A stretch of 34,347 nucleotides of DNA, taken from NCBI GenBank assembly GCA_900321835.1, contig ONXQ01000035.1, positions 1 to 34,347 of the forward strand, in the 5' to 3' direction. Positions within the stretch are counted from its first letter, which is position 1. Each line of letters begins with the position of its first letter. The notes under the pieces are model-generated. The model worked only from the letters and a program-made list of their open reading frames with translations. It ran no database searches and had not been told where the DNA came from. Shown here one piece after another: positions 7,484-14,861 of this stretch. This DNA comes from an uncultured Prevotellaceae bacterium (GTDB taxonomy: Bacteria > Bacteroidota > Bacteroidia > Bacteroidales > Bacteroidaceae). The position numbers and the translations under genes are program-made.

Positions 7484-9817
7484 TTAATTAATGATAGTGA
7501 AGCGGGCAAACTTGAGGAGCAGTTGCTTGGTGCCAGCATTGATGAAGGCAACGGTTGCTTTGGCATTGTCGCCGGTGCCTTCCACCTTCAGGACTTCGCC
7601 CTCGCCAAAGCGTGTATGGAGGATGCGCATACCGACGGTAACGGTCGGCTGGTTGGGGTTGTGATTGTTTCGGATGTCGGCGTAGGTGGCAGGCTTGAAA
7701 CGAGGTGGCACCGTCGGCTGTGGCATCTGAACAACAACGGCCTCTTTTCGCTGAGGTTCTGCACCGAAACGCTGACGAGGCTTCCAGGGCAGTTCCACAT
7801 CGTCGTAGCGACTCTTTTTCTGCGCCGAACGCACACTGGTATGGAAGTCGAGAAACTGGGGGTCGATATCGGTGATGAAGCGGCTGGGATTGCCAAACTC
7901 CATCTTTCCGTAGCGCAGACGGCTCTTGGCGTAGGTGAGGAAGCAATGGCGCTCGGCACGTGTGACGGCGACGTAGAACAGGCGCCGCTCTTCCTCCAAT
8001 TCGCGCAGGCTGCTGTTGGCGAGTTGGCTCGGAAATAGGTTCTCTTCCAATCCCACCACAAAAACGGTGTTGAACTCCAATCCCTTTGCCGAGTGAATGG
8101 TCATGAGCGTGATGCGCTCTTCGTCGGCGCCATCTGCACTATCCAGGTCGGTGAGCAGTGATATTTCAGAAAGATAATCCGTCAGGGTAACGCTCTGTGT
8201 GCCTTCTTCCTGCCGCGTTTCCACAAACTCCTGAAGGCCGTTCATCAGTTCTTCAAGGTTTTCCTGGCGGGCTTTTCCTTCGGGCGTTATGTCGGAGTAG
8301 ATATCCTGCACCACCCCACTCTCCTTCATGATGTTCTGACCGACAATTTCGGCAGAATTGACCGCTGCCATCTGGCGAAAACGCTCCATCATCAGACGGA
8401 AGTTCTGGATTTTCGTCAGAGTCGCATTGCTCACGTTGAGTTGGTATTTCAGCGGTTCACACACAACGCTCCAGAGGCTCACGTTCTGCACCGTAGCACA
8501 ATCCACGATTTTGGACAGCGTTGTCTGCCCTATGCCACGCGCCGGATAGTTGAGAATGCGCTTGAAGGCTTCTTCGTCGTCGGGATTGACGGTCAGTCGG
8601 AAGTAGGCAATCACGTCCTTCACCTCTTTTCGCTGGTAGAAGGACATGCCGCCGTAAATGCGATAAGGGTAGCCGCTCTTGCGAAGTGCTTCCTCGAAAA
8701 TTCGGCTCTGAGCGTGGGTGCGATACAGTATGGCAAAACCAGAGAAAGGAATGTTCTCGCGGCGGTGAAGATCTCCGATTCGGCGTGTCACAATCTGCCC
8801 TTCTTCGATGTCGCTGTAGGCCTCCGTCACCGAGAGACGTTCTCCGCTTTCTTTCTCCGAAAAAACATTCTTCGGTATTTGTCCCTGGTTCTTGTGAATA
8901 AGACTATTGGCAGCCTTCACAATCGTCTGCGTCGAGCGATAGTTCTGTTCAAGTTTGAACAACCGGCTGTCGGTGTATATTCGATTGAAGGACAAGATAT
9001 TGTCGATGTTTGCTCCACGGAAGGAATAAATGCTCTGTGCGTCGTCGCCAACGACGCAGACGTGTTGGTGAACCGACCCTAACTGCTGCACAATCTGGTG
9101 CTGCGCATAGTTCGTGTCCTGATACTCGTCAACGAGAATATAATGGAAGCGCTGCGCATACTTCTGCAGCACGTCGTCGTTGTTCTTAAATAATAAATAG
9201 GTAAAAAGCAGAAGGTCGTCGAAGTCCATTGCGTTTGCCTGACGGCAACGGTCGCTATAGCGCTTGTAAATCTGTCCGATGGCAGGCATGTGGGCACGAG
9301 TGTCCGCTTGGTAGAGGGCTGGACTTGCGACATAGTCGTCGGCAGTGAGCAACTGGTTTTTGGCATTGGAGATTTGCGCCTGCACGTTGCCTGCTTTGTA
9401 CACCTTGTCGTCGAGGCTCATCTCCTTGATGATGGCCTTGATGAGGCTCTTGCTGTCCGATGCGTCATAGACGGTGAAGTTCGATGCAAAGCCGGTTCGT
9501 TCCCATTCGTAGCGCAGGATGCGCAGAAAAACGGAATGGAATGTGCCCATCCACAGGCGGCGCGAAACTTCGTCGTTGTCAATCAACTGCCCTATGCGCG
9601 CCTTCATCTCGTCGGCAGCCTTGTTCGTGAACGTCAGTGCCAGGATGCTCCAGGGTTCGTAGCCGAGGCTGAGCAGATAGGCAATCTTGTAGGTCAGCAC
9701 GCGTGTCTTGCCCGAACCTGCACCTGCAATCACCAACGCGGGACCGTCGCAGTATTCGACAGCCTCGCGTTGAGAAGGATTCAGGGCACTGAGGATATGC
9801 TCTTGTTGTTCTGTCAT
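7484..9817 (-). CDS. ATP-dependent 3'-5' DNA helicase, UvrD/PcrA family
   Basis: A complete 777-residue superfamily 1A helicase. Motifs in order: the Q-like SALNPSQREAVEY, Walker A AGAGSGKT (31-38), motif Ia LTFTNKAADEMKARI, Walker B VDEYQDTN, motif III VVGDDAQSIYSFRGA, motif IV LEQNYRST, motif V LMTIHSAKGLEFNTVFVVGLEE and motif VI RRLFYVAVTRAE. The last 60 residues, VGMRILHTRFGEGEVLKVEG, form the Tudor-like tail that lets PcrA/UvrD bind RNA polymerase. The roles expected for the family are unwinding in nucleotide excision and mismatch repair and clearing RecA or stalled polymerase. PcrA and UvrD cannot be told apart with certainty here. Its start overlaps the stop of the secreted-protein gene by 1 nt (TGATG), so the pair is coupled. 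Confidence 0.96.
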   Translation of the reverse strand: MTEQQEHILSALNPSQREAVEYCDGPALVIAGAGSGKTRVLTYKIAYLLSLGYEPWSILALTFTNKAADEMKARIGQLIDNDEVSRRLWMGTFHSVFLRILRYEWERTGFASNFTVYDASDSKSLIKAIIKEMSLDDKVYKAGNVQAQISNAKNQLLTADDYVASPALYQADTRAHMPAIGQIYKRYSDRCRQANAMDFDDLLLFTYLLFKNNDDVLQKYAQRFHYILVDEYQDTNYAQHQIVQQLGSVHQHVCVVGDDAQSIYSFRGANIDNILSFNRIYTDSRLFKLEQNYRSTQTIVKAANSLIHKNQGQIPKNVFSEKESGERLSVTEAYSDIEEGQIVTRRIGDLHRRENIPFSGFAILYRTHAQSRIFEEALRKSGYPYRIYGGMSFYQRKEVKDVIAYFRLTVNPDDEEAFKRILNYPARGIGQTTLSKIVDCATVQNVSLWSVVCEPLKYQLNVSNATLTKIQNFRLMMERFRQMAAVNSAEIVGQNIMKESGVVQDIYSDITPEGKARQENLEELMNGLQEFVETRQEEGTQSVTLTDYLSEISLLTDLDSADGADEERITLMTIHSAKGLEFNTVFVVGLEENLFPSQLANSSLRELEEERRLFYVAVTRAERHCFLTYAKSRLRYGKMEFGNPSRFITDIDPQFLDFHTSVRSAQKKSRYDDVELPWKPRQRFGAEPQRKEAVVVQMPQPTVPPRFKPATYADIRNNHNPNQPTVTVGMRILHTRFGEGEVLKVEGTGDNAKATVAFINAGTKQLLLKFARFTIIN

Positions 9818-10254
9818 CAGGGAAGCGGTTTGAGGGGTAAGAGTTCGAACGTCTTAGGCAGTTTCACATATTTGCGTTCCTTCACCGCCTTCATATTGTT
9901 GTCCTTCACCAGTTTAACCGTCAGCACACCGTTTTCCCCTGCTGTCAGTTCTATGGTTTGCGCCTCAAAGCCCATGTCGCTGGCCATGCGCACCACAGCC
10001 TTCCGTTCGTCCATCTCAATCACCTTCAGCGCAGCCCACACACCATTGATGTTGCCGCGCAGGAAGCCGTAGCAGAGTTCGTCAAGGGCATCCGGCACCT
10101 TGATATCCTTTTCGTACAGGTTCAACTCGGCATTGATGTCAAGTTCCTGACAATGAAACACTCCCTCAAACGGACGCTGCGCCAGACAAGGTACAGCGCA
10201 CAAGGCACATTGCATCAAAAAGAGTGAAAGACAGCGCTTTACGATTTGCTTCAT
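9817..10254 (-). CDS. small secreted protein of unknown function
   Basis: A 145-residue protein. I start it at the ATG at 10254, because MKQIVKRCLSLFLMQCALCA followed by VPCLAQ is a clear signal peptide with a likely cleavage after AQ near residue 25; the longer frame to 10377 would run into the RNase P RNA. The mature part includes FEGVFHCQELDINAELNLYEKDIKVPD, CYGFLRGNINGVWAALKVIEMDERKAVVRMASDMGFEAQ and KERKYVKLPKTFELLPLKP, a mostly beta pattern with no domain I recognise. Periplasmic or surface placement is inferred. It is coupled to the helicase by a 1-nt overlap and lies just after rnpB; I saw no TAnnTTTG element directly before it, so rnpB read-through may transcribe it. Confidence 0.75.
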   Translation of the reverse strand: MKQIVKRCLSLFLMQCALCAVPCLAQRPFEGVFHCQELDINAELNLYEKDIKVPDALDELCYGFLRGNINGVWAALKVIEMDERKAVVRMASDMGFEAQTIELTAGENGVLTVKLVKDNNMKAVKERKYVKLPKTFELLPLKPLP

Positions 10255-10290
10255 CACACCGTTATATTTAGAATAGTGAGTAAAAAAGAG

Positions 10291-10704
10291 GAAGCAGCCG
10301 GCCTGTAAGCCGGGTTCTGTACCTGAGCGGGGCACCAGCCGATGCGGATGCCCGATGTGAGCGCAGGCGTTTGTCATTTATCCAGACCGTATGTCGCCAC
10401 ACGGCTCGAGCGTTCTACCCTCTGGCGTATGACTCGGGCGGGCTACCCTCAGACGCCAGTTTACATGAACTTGCAGCACCCAGGATGCACAGCCGCGGTG
10501 TCACCATCGCGCTGGTGGGCTCTTACCCCGCCTTCTCACCCTTACCCTTGCGGGCGGTTCTTTTCTTCTGCATTTCCCCAGCCGTCGCCGACTGCTTCTA
10601 CATTAGGAAGTGGGTTGCCCTGTGCTGCCCGGACTTTCCTCTCGCTTTCGGTTTCAGACGAATCTTCGACCTACTCACCAGCGACAAACCGTCCGACTGC
10701 TTCC
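10291..10704 (-). ncRNA. rnpB: RNase P RNA (catalytic subunit)
   Basis: Read on the minus strand, this has the conserved bacterial RNase P features. The P1 helix pairs GGAAGCAGTCGG at the 5' end (near 10704) with CCGGCTGCTTC at the 3' end (near 10291). Next comes the P4-proximal GAGGAAAGTCCGGGC (10623-10650 region). The purine-rich AGAAGAAAAGAACCGCC and AAGGGTGAGAAGGCGGGG segments follow, and near the 3' end AGAACCCGGCTTACAGG. This RNA is the ribozyme that trims the 5' leader of pre-tRNAs. A T-run follows the 3' end at 10282-10289, a likely terminator. Open frames across it are spurious. The exact ends are estimated from the P1 helix. Confidence 0.95.
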
Positions 10705-10710
10705 AAGAAT

Positions 10711-10740
10711 GCAAAGGTACGATTAAGTGAGCGAAAAAAC
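10711..10740 (-). promoter_or_regulatory. rnpB promoter, copy of a repeated extended promoter block
   Basis: On the minus strand this reads TTTCGCTCACTTAATCG followed by TACCTTTGC. The -7 TACCTTTG lies at 10712-10719, and transcription would start near 10704, the 5' end of P1. The same CACTTAATCGTA block occurs at 14321-14353, 14453-14480 and 14719-14751. AT-rich TTAAAAATTAA words lie upstream. Confidence 0.8.
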
Positions 10741-10847
10741 AAAATTTAATTAAAAATTAATAAGCAAAAATTAAAAATTAAGAGAACAATATAGGTGTTG
10801 ACCCATTGTTTCTTGCTTGATGGCTATGGCTGGTGTGGGGGGATCCT

Positions 10848-10960
10848 TTGTACCAAAAAAATACCACTGCGGTGGTACAACCGTACCACTGCGGTGGAAT
10901 TTTTGTTTCACTGCGGTGGAATTTCACCTCCACTGCGGTGCAGATTTTAGCGCACTGCAA
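10848..10960. repeat. 22-bp palindromic-unit array 3
   Basis: About five units, mostly CCACTGCGGTGG cores and so mainly in the opposite orientation to array 1, with linkers AACCG, TTTTTGT and TTTCACC. As in array 2, it opens with A-run plus ATACCACTGCGG, pairing with a segment ending GGAATTTTTG. It lies downstream of the DUF5606 gene and upstream of the rnpB promoter. The rest of the 10741-10990 gap is AT-rich and shows no gene. Confidence 0.87.
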
Positions 10961-10990
10961 CGCCCGGGTCGCAGCTGCCAACCCGTTCTG

Positions 10991-11410
10991 TTATTCGGCT
11001 GCTTCCTCTTCTTTTTCCTCAAAGTCCGTGATGCCTTCGCCAATGAGGATGTTGTACCAGGCAAGCACCTTGCGCATATCGTTCACACGCACACGGTCGG
11101 TGTCGAAGTTAGGCAATGCTTTCTTGAAGAAGTCCAGAATCTCGTCCTGCGAGGCTTTCTTCGGATGCAGTTCGACAGCCTTTCCGTCCCATTCGCGCTG
11201 AATGTTCTGGAACACCGTAGAGAGCGGCACTTCCTTGTCGTCATTGGTGTAGATGGAGATGTCGGAGAGTGAAACGACACGGTCGGTTGCATAGGCAGGC
11301 TGACGTGTCTTCGCTGCGTCGAGAGTCTCGACAATCAGCATGTTCTTGCCTCTCGAAATGAATTTGTAGAGGCCTGGCTTGCCAGAAATGGCTAAAATTG
11401 TCTTCAACAT
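10991..11410 (-). CDS. DUF5606 domain protein
   Basis: A 139-residue protein starting MLKTILAISGKPGLYKFISR, the signature of the Bacteroidetes family DUF5606. The N-terminal domain (about residues 1-60) continues KNMLIVETLDAAKTRQPAYA and VSLSDISIYTNDDKEVPLS. A second helical domain has DEILDFFKKALPNFDTDRVRV and DMRKVLAWYNIL. The C-terminus is a short acidic tail, FEEKEEEAAE. No function has been assigned to the family. It overlaps coaE by 7 nt and is the last gene of the nusB-yajC-YbbR-coaE cluster. The gene order suggests a cytoplasmic housekeeping role, as inference only. Confidence 0.9.
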   Translation of the reverse strand: MLKTILAISGKPGLYKFISRGKNMLIVETLDAAKTRQPAYATDRVVSLSDISIYTNDDKEVPLSTVFQNIQREWDGKAVELHPKKASQDEILDFFKKALPNFDTDRVRVNDMRKVLAWYNILIGEGITDFEEKEEEAAE

Positions 11411-12000
11411 GATGAGTGATGATTTGATGTTTTTAATGATTTAATCAGAGAATTCAGTTGCGAGTCGATGTCCTGCTGGCCGTCGTTCAGGATGACGGCA
11501 TCAGAGCGGCGCAGCACTTCGCTGTCGTCCATCTGCTGCGCCATGCGGCTGTTCACGTCCTTTTCGTCCACATGGTCGCGCTGCATCACCCGCTTCACAC
11601 GCACTTCCAATGGGGCCGACACCGCCCACACGGCGTCGCAAACCTTCTCCATCTGCGCCTGAAACAGCAGGGCCGACTCGACAAAGACGAGCGGCGTCGC
11701 CTGACGTTGAGCCCAATCGACGAAATCCTGGCTCACAGCGGGATGGACAAGCGAATTGACAGCGGCGGCATGTCGGCCGGAGTGAAAGAGATAACGCGCC
11801 ACGGCGGGTTTATTGAGCCGTCCATCAACATAGGCTTCAGGACCCATCAGACGTACCAGCCCCTCCATGATTTCGGCATCGTCGCACATCAGGCGCTTGG
11901 CAGCAGCATCACAGTCATAGACCGGATAGCCCAACGCTTCCAGCCGTCGGCAGACGTAGGATTTTCCGCTGCCTATTCCACCTGTAATTCCAATGCGCAT
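11404..12000 (-). CDS. coaE: dephospho-CoA kinase
   Basis: A P-loop kinase of about 198 residues that phosphorylates the ribose 3'-hydroxyl of dephospho-CoA, the last step in coenzyme A synthesis. The P-loop is GGIGSGKS near the N-terminus, preceded by RIGIT. Next come LGYPVYDCDAAAKRLM (the CoA-site Asp region), FVESALLFQAQMEKVCDAVWAVSAP and VKRVMQRDHVDEKDVNSRMAQQ, which is the lid, then SDAVILNDGQ. Either of two adjacent ATGs (12003 or 12000) could be used; 12000 gives the usual MRIGITGG start. It follows the YbbR-like gene by only a few bases and overlaps the DUF5606 gene. CoaX, an earlier enzyme of the same pathway, is at 32133. Confidence 0.95.
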   Translation of the reverse strand: MRIGITGGIGSGKSYVCRRLEALGYPVYDCDAAAKRLMCDDAEIMEGLVRLMGPEAYVDGRLNKPAVARYLFHSGRHAAAVNSLVHPAVSQDFVDWAQRQATPLVFVESALLFQAQMEKVCDAVWAVSAPLEVRVKRVMQRDHVDEKDVNSRMAQQMDDSEVLRRSDAVILNDGQQDIDSQLNSLIKSLKTSNHHSSC

Positions 12001-12008
12001 CATGGCGG

Positions 12009-12992
12009 TTATTGGCGTTCAATGATGTACTCGACGGTGTTGGGCGACATCTGGACGTTCGAAATACCTTCTGGCTGCGAACGCAAGATGAGAGGCAGAC
12101 GCTGATCACCAGGCTTGATGTTGTCGTAGTCAACAACCACGGCGAAATCCTTCTCCGTGATGTCGGCATAGAGAGACGCGCTGACACGGAAAGTAACGCT
12201 GATGGTGCTTGGGAAGGGGCGCACGATGATGTTGTCGGGCACGTGTTCGGCAAAGACAGGCAGTTGCATCTTCTTCGTGGTGAAGAGATCGACGCAGATG
12301 GTCGCATCGACCGAGTCGGGGTCGCACTTCACGCCGCGAGGCGGAGCAAGCGCCAGACGCACCTGCATCGTGTCCGTCAGTTGGGTGTAGGAAACCTTTG
12401 CCGTCGGTATGACCGAGATGGTGTCGAACACAGCATCGGGTGCATAGATATCGACGTACAGCGGATTGATGTCGATGCCGCAGAACACGTGCTGGTCCTC
12501 CACCTTCACTTTTCCGCCGAACACCACCGGCACATATTTGTGAGCACCAGTGGAATAGTAGATTTCCAGAATCGAAGGATTGACGGAGGTGTACTTGAGC
12601 GAACTGCCGAGTTCACGGGTAAGGAGGCGCTTCCACGTCGTGTTGTCGATGGTAATCTTGTCGCCATCGTCCGCAAGTGTGGAAAAATCGACCGTCAGCC
12701 GGTGTTTCTCGGGCTTTGTGAGGTAGTCGAGAATCGAGAAGCCTCGGCCAGTCACGGTGACAGTCACCTCTTTGGGCAAATCGCTTGTCCAGATGATGTT
12801 TTTCGGCACTCCGACCAGTTCAAACTCAAAGTTAAGGTTCACCGACGTGTTGTCCTTGAATGTCTGCAGGAACCAGAAGACGACGGCTACGAGCAGAAAG
12901 ACAAGAAACACCAGGAACTCGCGATTGATTCTGAACATTCGCAAGTGCCCTGACAAACGGTGTACGAACTGGCTCAAATTCCGGAACATCAT
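12009..12992 (-). CDS. YbbR-like (CdaR-family) membrane-anchored protein
   Basis: A 327-residue protein with one N-terminal membrane span (about residues 26-45, EFLVFLVFLLVAVVFWFLQTF) and an extracytoplasmic part of YbbR-like repeats. Visible repeat blocks are LPKEVTVTVTGRGFSILDYL, VFGGKVKVEDQHVFCGIDINPLYVDIYAP and LPVFAEHVPDNIIVRPFPSTISVTFRVSASL. In Firmicutes, YbbR/CdaR regulates the diadenylate cyclase CdaA; no cyclase gene is beside it here, so that link is not shown. It lies 9 bp after yajC and just before coaE, a tight cluster. Either of two adjacent ATGs could be the start. Confidence 0.85.
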   Translation of the reverse strand: MMFRNLSQFVHRLSGHLRMFRINREFLVFLVFLLVAVVFWFLQTFKDNTSVNLNFEFELVGVPKNIIWTSDLPKEVTVTVTGRGFSILDYLTKPEKHRLTVDFSTLADDGDKITIDNTTWKRLLTRELGSSLKYTSVNPSILEIYYSTGAHKYVPVVFGGKVKVEDQHVFCGIDINPLYVDIYAPDAVFDTISVIPTAKVSYTQLTDTMQVRLALAPPRGVKCDPDSVDATICVDLFTTKKMQLPVFAEHVPDNIIVRPFPSTISVTFRVSASLYADITEKDFAVVVDYDNIKPGDQRLPLILRSQPEGISNVQMSPNTVEYIIERQ

Positions 12993-13001
12993 CGGTTCGG
13001 A

Positions 13002-13325
13002 TTAGCGCTGCTGCATCATCTGAGCCGGGTCGGCAAAGACGTAGTTGCGGTCAACCTGGATGCAGACGCCTTTGCTGATTTCGATGGTCAGATAGGCTTC
13101 GCCCTGGTTCAGGTCCTTCACTGTGCCATAGATGCCGCCGTTGGTGACCACGCGGGTTCCTACTTCGAGTTTGTTGCGAAACTCCTGGATTTCCTTCTGG
13201 CGTTTGCGCTGAGGTTTGATCATGAAGAAGTACATGATGACGAACATCAGCAACAGCATGATCAGCATGGGCAACATTCCTCCGCCTTGAGCGGGAGCGT
13301 CCTGCAAAATGATAAGTGTGTTCAT
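13002..13325 (-). CDS. yajC: preprotein translocase subunit YajC
   Basis: A 107-residue YajC, the small accessory subunit of the SecDF-YajC complex in the inner membrane. A short periplasmic N-terminus with QDAPAQGGGM precedes one membrane span (about residues 17-36, LPMLIMLLLMFVIMYFFMI). The typical KPQRKRQKEIQEF follows, then the cytoplasmic domain LEVGTRVVTNGGIYGTVKDL with the VGTRVVTNGGI signature. It ends in DRNYVFADPAQMMQQR. It sits between nusB and the YbbR-like gene with a 71-bp gap on the nusB side. I saw no clear promoter in that gap. Confidence 0.96.
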   Translation of the reverse strand: MNTLIILQDAPAQGGGMLPMLIMLLLMFVIMYFFMIKPQRKRQKEIQEFRNKLEVGTRVVTNGGIYGTVKDLNQGEAYLTIEISKGVCIQVDRNYVFADPAQMMQQR

Positions 13326-13396
13326 GTGAGTGATTATAAAAGTGGATAATTAAAGTTTCGTAGTTTTCGGGGCAATATGCCAGAGCGGCGCATCGC

Positions 13397-14232
13397 CTAT
13401 TCCTTCATCAGTTTTCCGGCCTTCTTCAGTCCTTGTGCCACCGCGTCGAGGATGCCGTTGACATAGCCGTAACTCTTGGGCGTGCTGTAGGTCTTTGCAA
13501 TCTCGACGTACTCGTTGATGCTCACCGACAGGGGTATCTGCGGAAAACTGAGAATCTCGGCAATGGCAATCTGCATGATGACAACGTCCATGAAGGCGAG
13601 GCGGTCGAACTCCCAGTTCTTGGTGTTCTGCTCAATCAAGCCGCGGTATTCGGCGTCGTTGAGGATGGAGCGTCGCAGCAGACGTATGGCAAAGTCGCGG
13701 TCTTCCGCGTCCTTGAACTCGGGCAGCAGTTCCTGCTTGGCAGTGCTTTTTTCGGTAAAGCGCTTGATGGTCTTGAGGACAAACGTATCGACGATTTCCT
13801 TGTCGTCATTCCAGTAGAGTCCCTGCTCCTCGAGCAGAGCGTCAATACGTTCGTCGGGGAATTGCAGATTTCTTCGTAGAGCGACTTCACGTAGGCCCTT
13901 TCGTCCTCCCAAATCATCTTCTGGTGTTCACGGAAGTCGGTCAACTGCAAGTTCGCCTCGAGTTGTGCCACAAAACGGTTGTCCACAAAACGGCGGCTGA
14001 CTGTTTCCTGCCTGTGCGTCACCCTGTTCAGTTCCTCTTGGTGCTCCGCCTGTTCGGCAGCATAGCGAGTCACGACCAGCGGCAGGAGAAGCAAATGATT
14101 GTAAAGTTCATACGCTTTTGAAAGGCTGAAAAGCAGTTCCTTTTCAGCATTCTCAATGTTTTTTTCGCCGTTCTGATAATACGCATAAATCAACTGCACG
14201 ACTTTCAGGCGAATCATTGTTCTGTTAATCAT
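13397..14232 (-). pseudogene. nusB: nusB, interrupted by an internal deletion and frameshift
   Basis: NusB binds boxA RNA with NusE (S10) in antitermination of rRNA transcription. Here it is split over two frames. The N-terminal frame (14232 down to about 13870) reads MINRTMIRLKVVQLIYAYYQ to YVKSLYEEI. The C-terminal frame (about 13868 to 13397) reads FPDERIDALLEEQGLYWNDD, then EIVDTFVLKTIKRF, NWEFDRLAFMDVVIMQIAIAEIL and VSINEYVEIAKTYSTPKSYGYVNGILDA. From memory of Bacteroidales NusB proteins (about 300 residues), some 28-35 residues between LYEEI and DERIDALLEEQ are missing. The combined span of 836 bp is not a multiple of three. The rest looks well conserved, so the lesion is recent or an assembly fault. 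The promoter at 14321-14353 is intact. Confidence 0.85.
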
Positions 14233-14326
14233 AAATCTTCTAAATGTAAAGAGCGACGCAATAAATTTTGTGCAAAGTCATAAATCTTCTAAATGTAAAG
14301 AGCGACGCAATAAATTTTGTGCAAAG
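14229..14326. repeat. Exact 49-bp tandem duplication at the nusB start
   Basis: Copies 14229-14277 and 14278-14326 are identical over 49 bp, from TCATAAATCTTC to TTTTGTGCAAAG. The first copy covers the first bases of nusB, and the outer copy ends inside the -7 element. Only the outer copy keeps the GGTA needed for TACCTTTG, so there is still one promoter, but the nusB leader is about 49 nt longer. Confidence 0.92.
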
Positions 14327-14353
14327 GTACGATTAAGTGGGCGAAATACAAAA
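14321..14353 (-). promoter_or_regulatory. nusB promoter, repeated extended promoter block
   Basis: The minus strand has TTTTG (near -33), then TATTTCGCCCACTTAATCG, then TACCTTTGC with the -7 at 14322-14329. It matches the block at 14719-14751 on the plus strand at 32 of 33 positions. It should drive nusB and the genes after it. Confidence 0.8.
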
Positions 14354-14408
14354 CAAATAATTAAAAATTAATAATTAAAAATTAAAAACCACCTTCGCCG
14401 CTACAGGT

Positions 14409-14440
14409 TCTCCCCCATTTGGGGGAGTTAGAGGGGGCTT
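14409..14440. repeat. REP-like GC-rich hairpin, copy 2
   Basis: CTCCCCC, loop ATTT, GGGGGAG, then TTAGAGGGGGCTT. It differs from the copy at 1982-2014 at one loop base over 32 positions. It lies in the divergent nusB/14862 gap. Confidence 0.82.
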
Positions 14441-14452
14441 CTTCAACGCAGT

Positions 14453-14480
14453 TAAAGGTACGATTAAGTGAGCGAAAAAC
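14453..14480 (-). promoter_or_regulatory. Promoter-like repeat block, probably inactive copy
   Basis: On the minus strand it reads GTTTTTCGCTCACTTAATCG then TACCTTTA. It shares the extended block of the rnpB and nusB promoters but loses the final G of TAnnTTTG, and the REP hairpin lies directly downstream. It may be a leftover copy of the block. Confidence 0.55.
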
Positions 14481-14529
14481 CCAATGATAGCCTAAGTTTT
14501 TCAAGATTATTCTTTCAACATGCGGATGC

Positions 14530-14652
14530 AACTGTACCAAAATTTTTGTGACGTGTTGGTACAGTTGTACCAGTGCGGTGGTACAAAAGTTTCACTGCAC
14601 TGAAACGGAAGTTCCACCGCAGTGGTACAACCGTACCTGTGCGGCGAAACTG
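14530..14652. repeat. 22-bp palindromic-unit array 4
   Basis: It begins with an 11-bp perfect inverted repeat, AACTGTACCAA (14530-14540) and TTGGTACAGTT (14556-14566), then units with GTGCGGTGGTAC, CACTGCACTGAAAC and CCACCGCAGTGGTAC joined by linkers AAAAGT, GGAAGT and AACCG. The 629-bp gap 14233-14861 holds this array, two or three promoter blocks, one REP and the 49-bp duplication; no gene is seen. Confidence 0.87.
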
Positions 14653-14718
14653 CATAGGGTTGGACAGACGTCAGCAATGGTCGTTTTTTCGTTTTAATTA
14701 TTATTTTTTAATTTATAA

Positions 14719-14751
14719 TTTTGTATTTCGCCCACTTAATCGTATCTTTGC
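14719..14751 (+). promoter_or_regulatory. Promoter of the unknown gene at 14862
   Basis: A -33 TTTG (14720-14723) and a -7 TATCTTTG (14743-14750), 19 bp apart, fit the Bacteroidetes consensus best of all the promoters here. The leader would be about 105 nt. It contains no known riboswitch that I can recognise. Confidence 0.82.
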
Positions 14752-14861
14752 AGTCAGAAACTGAGTTTTTTCCGTTCAACATTCCATTGCTTTCAGTAGC
14801 ACCCTGTGCGGCTGACAGCGGAATTTTGAGCAATTTTATTATTTTTTTAATCTTTATAAGT

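Noticed and set aside
9817..10377. Longer form of the secreted protein starting at 10377
   Set aside because: The extra 41 residues overlap the 3' part of rnpB, and the signal peptide begins at 10254.
10342..10749. Plus-strand open frames of 119-135 residues
   Set aside because: They lie antisense to the RNase P RNA, whose conserved elements explain the sequence.
13840..13900. Programmed frameshift in nusB
   Set aside because: A -1 shift would join the frames, but no convincing slippery heptamer in frame was seen and the missing residues would not be restored.
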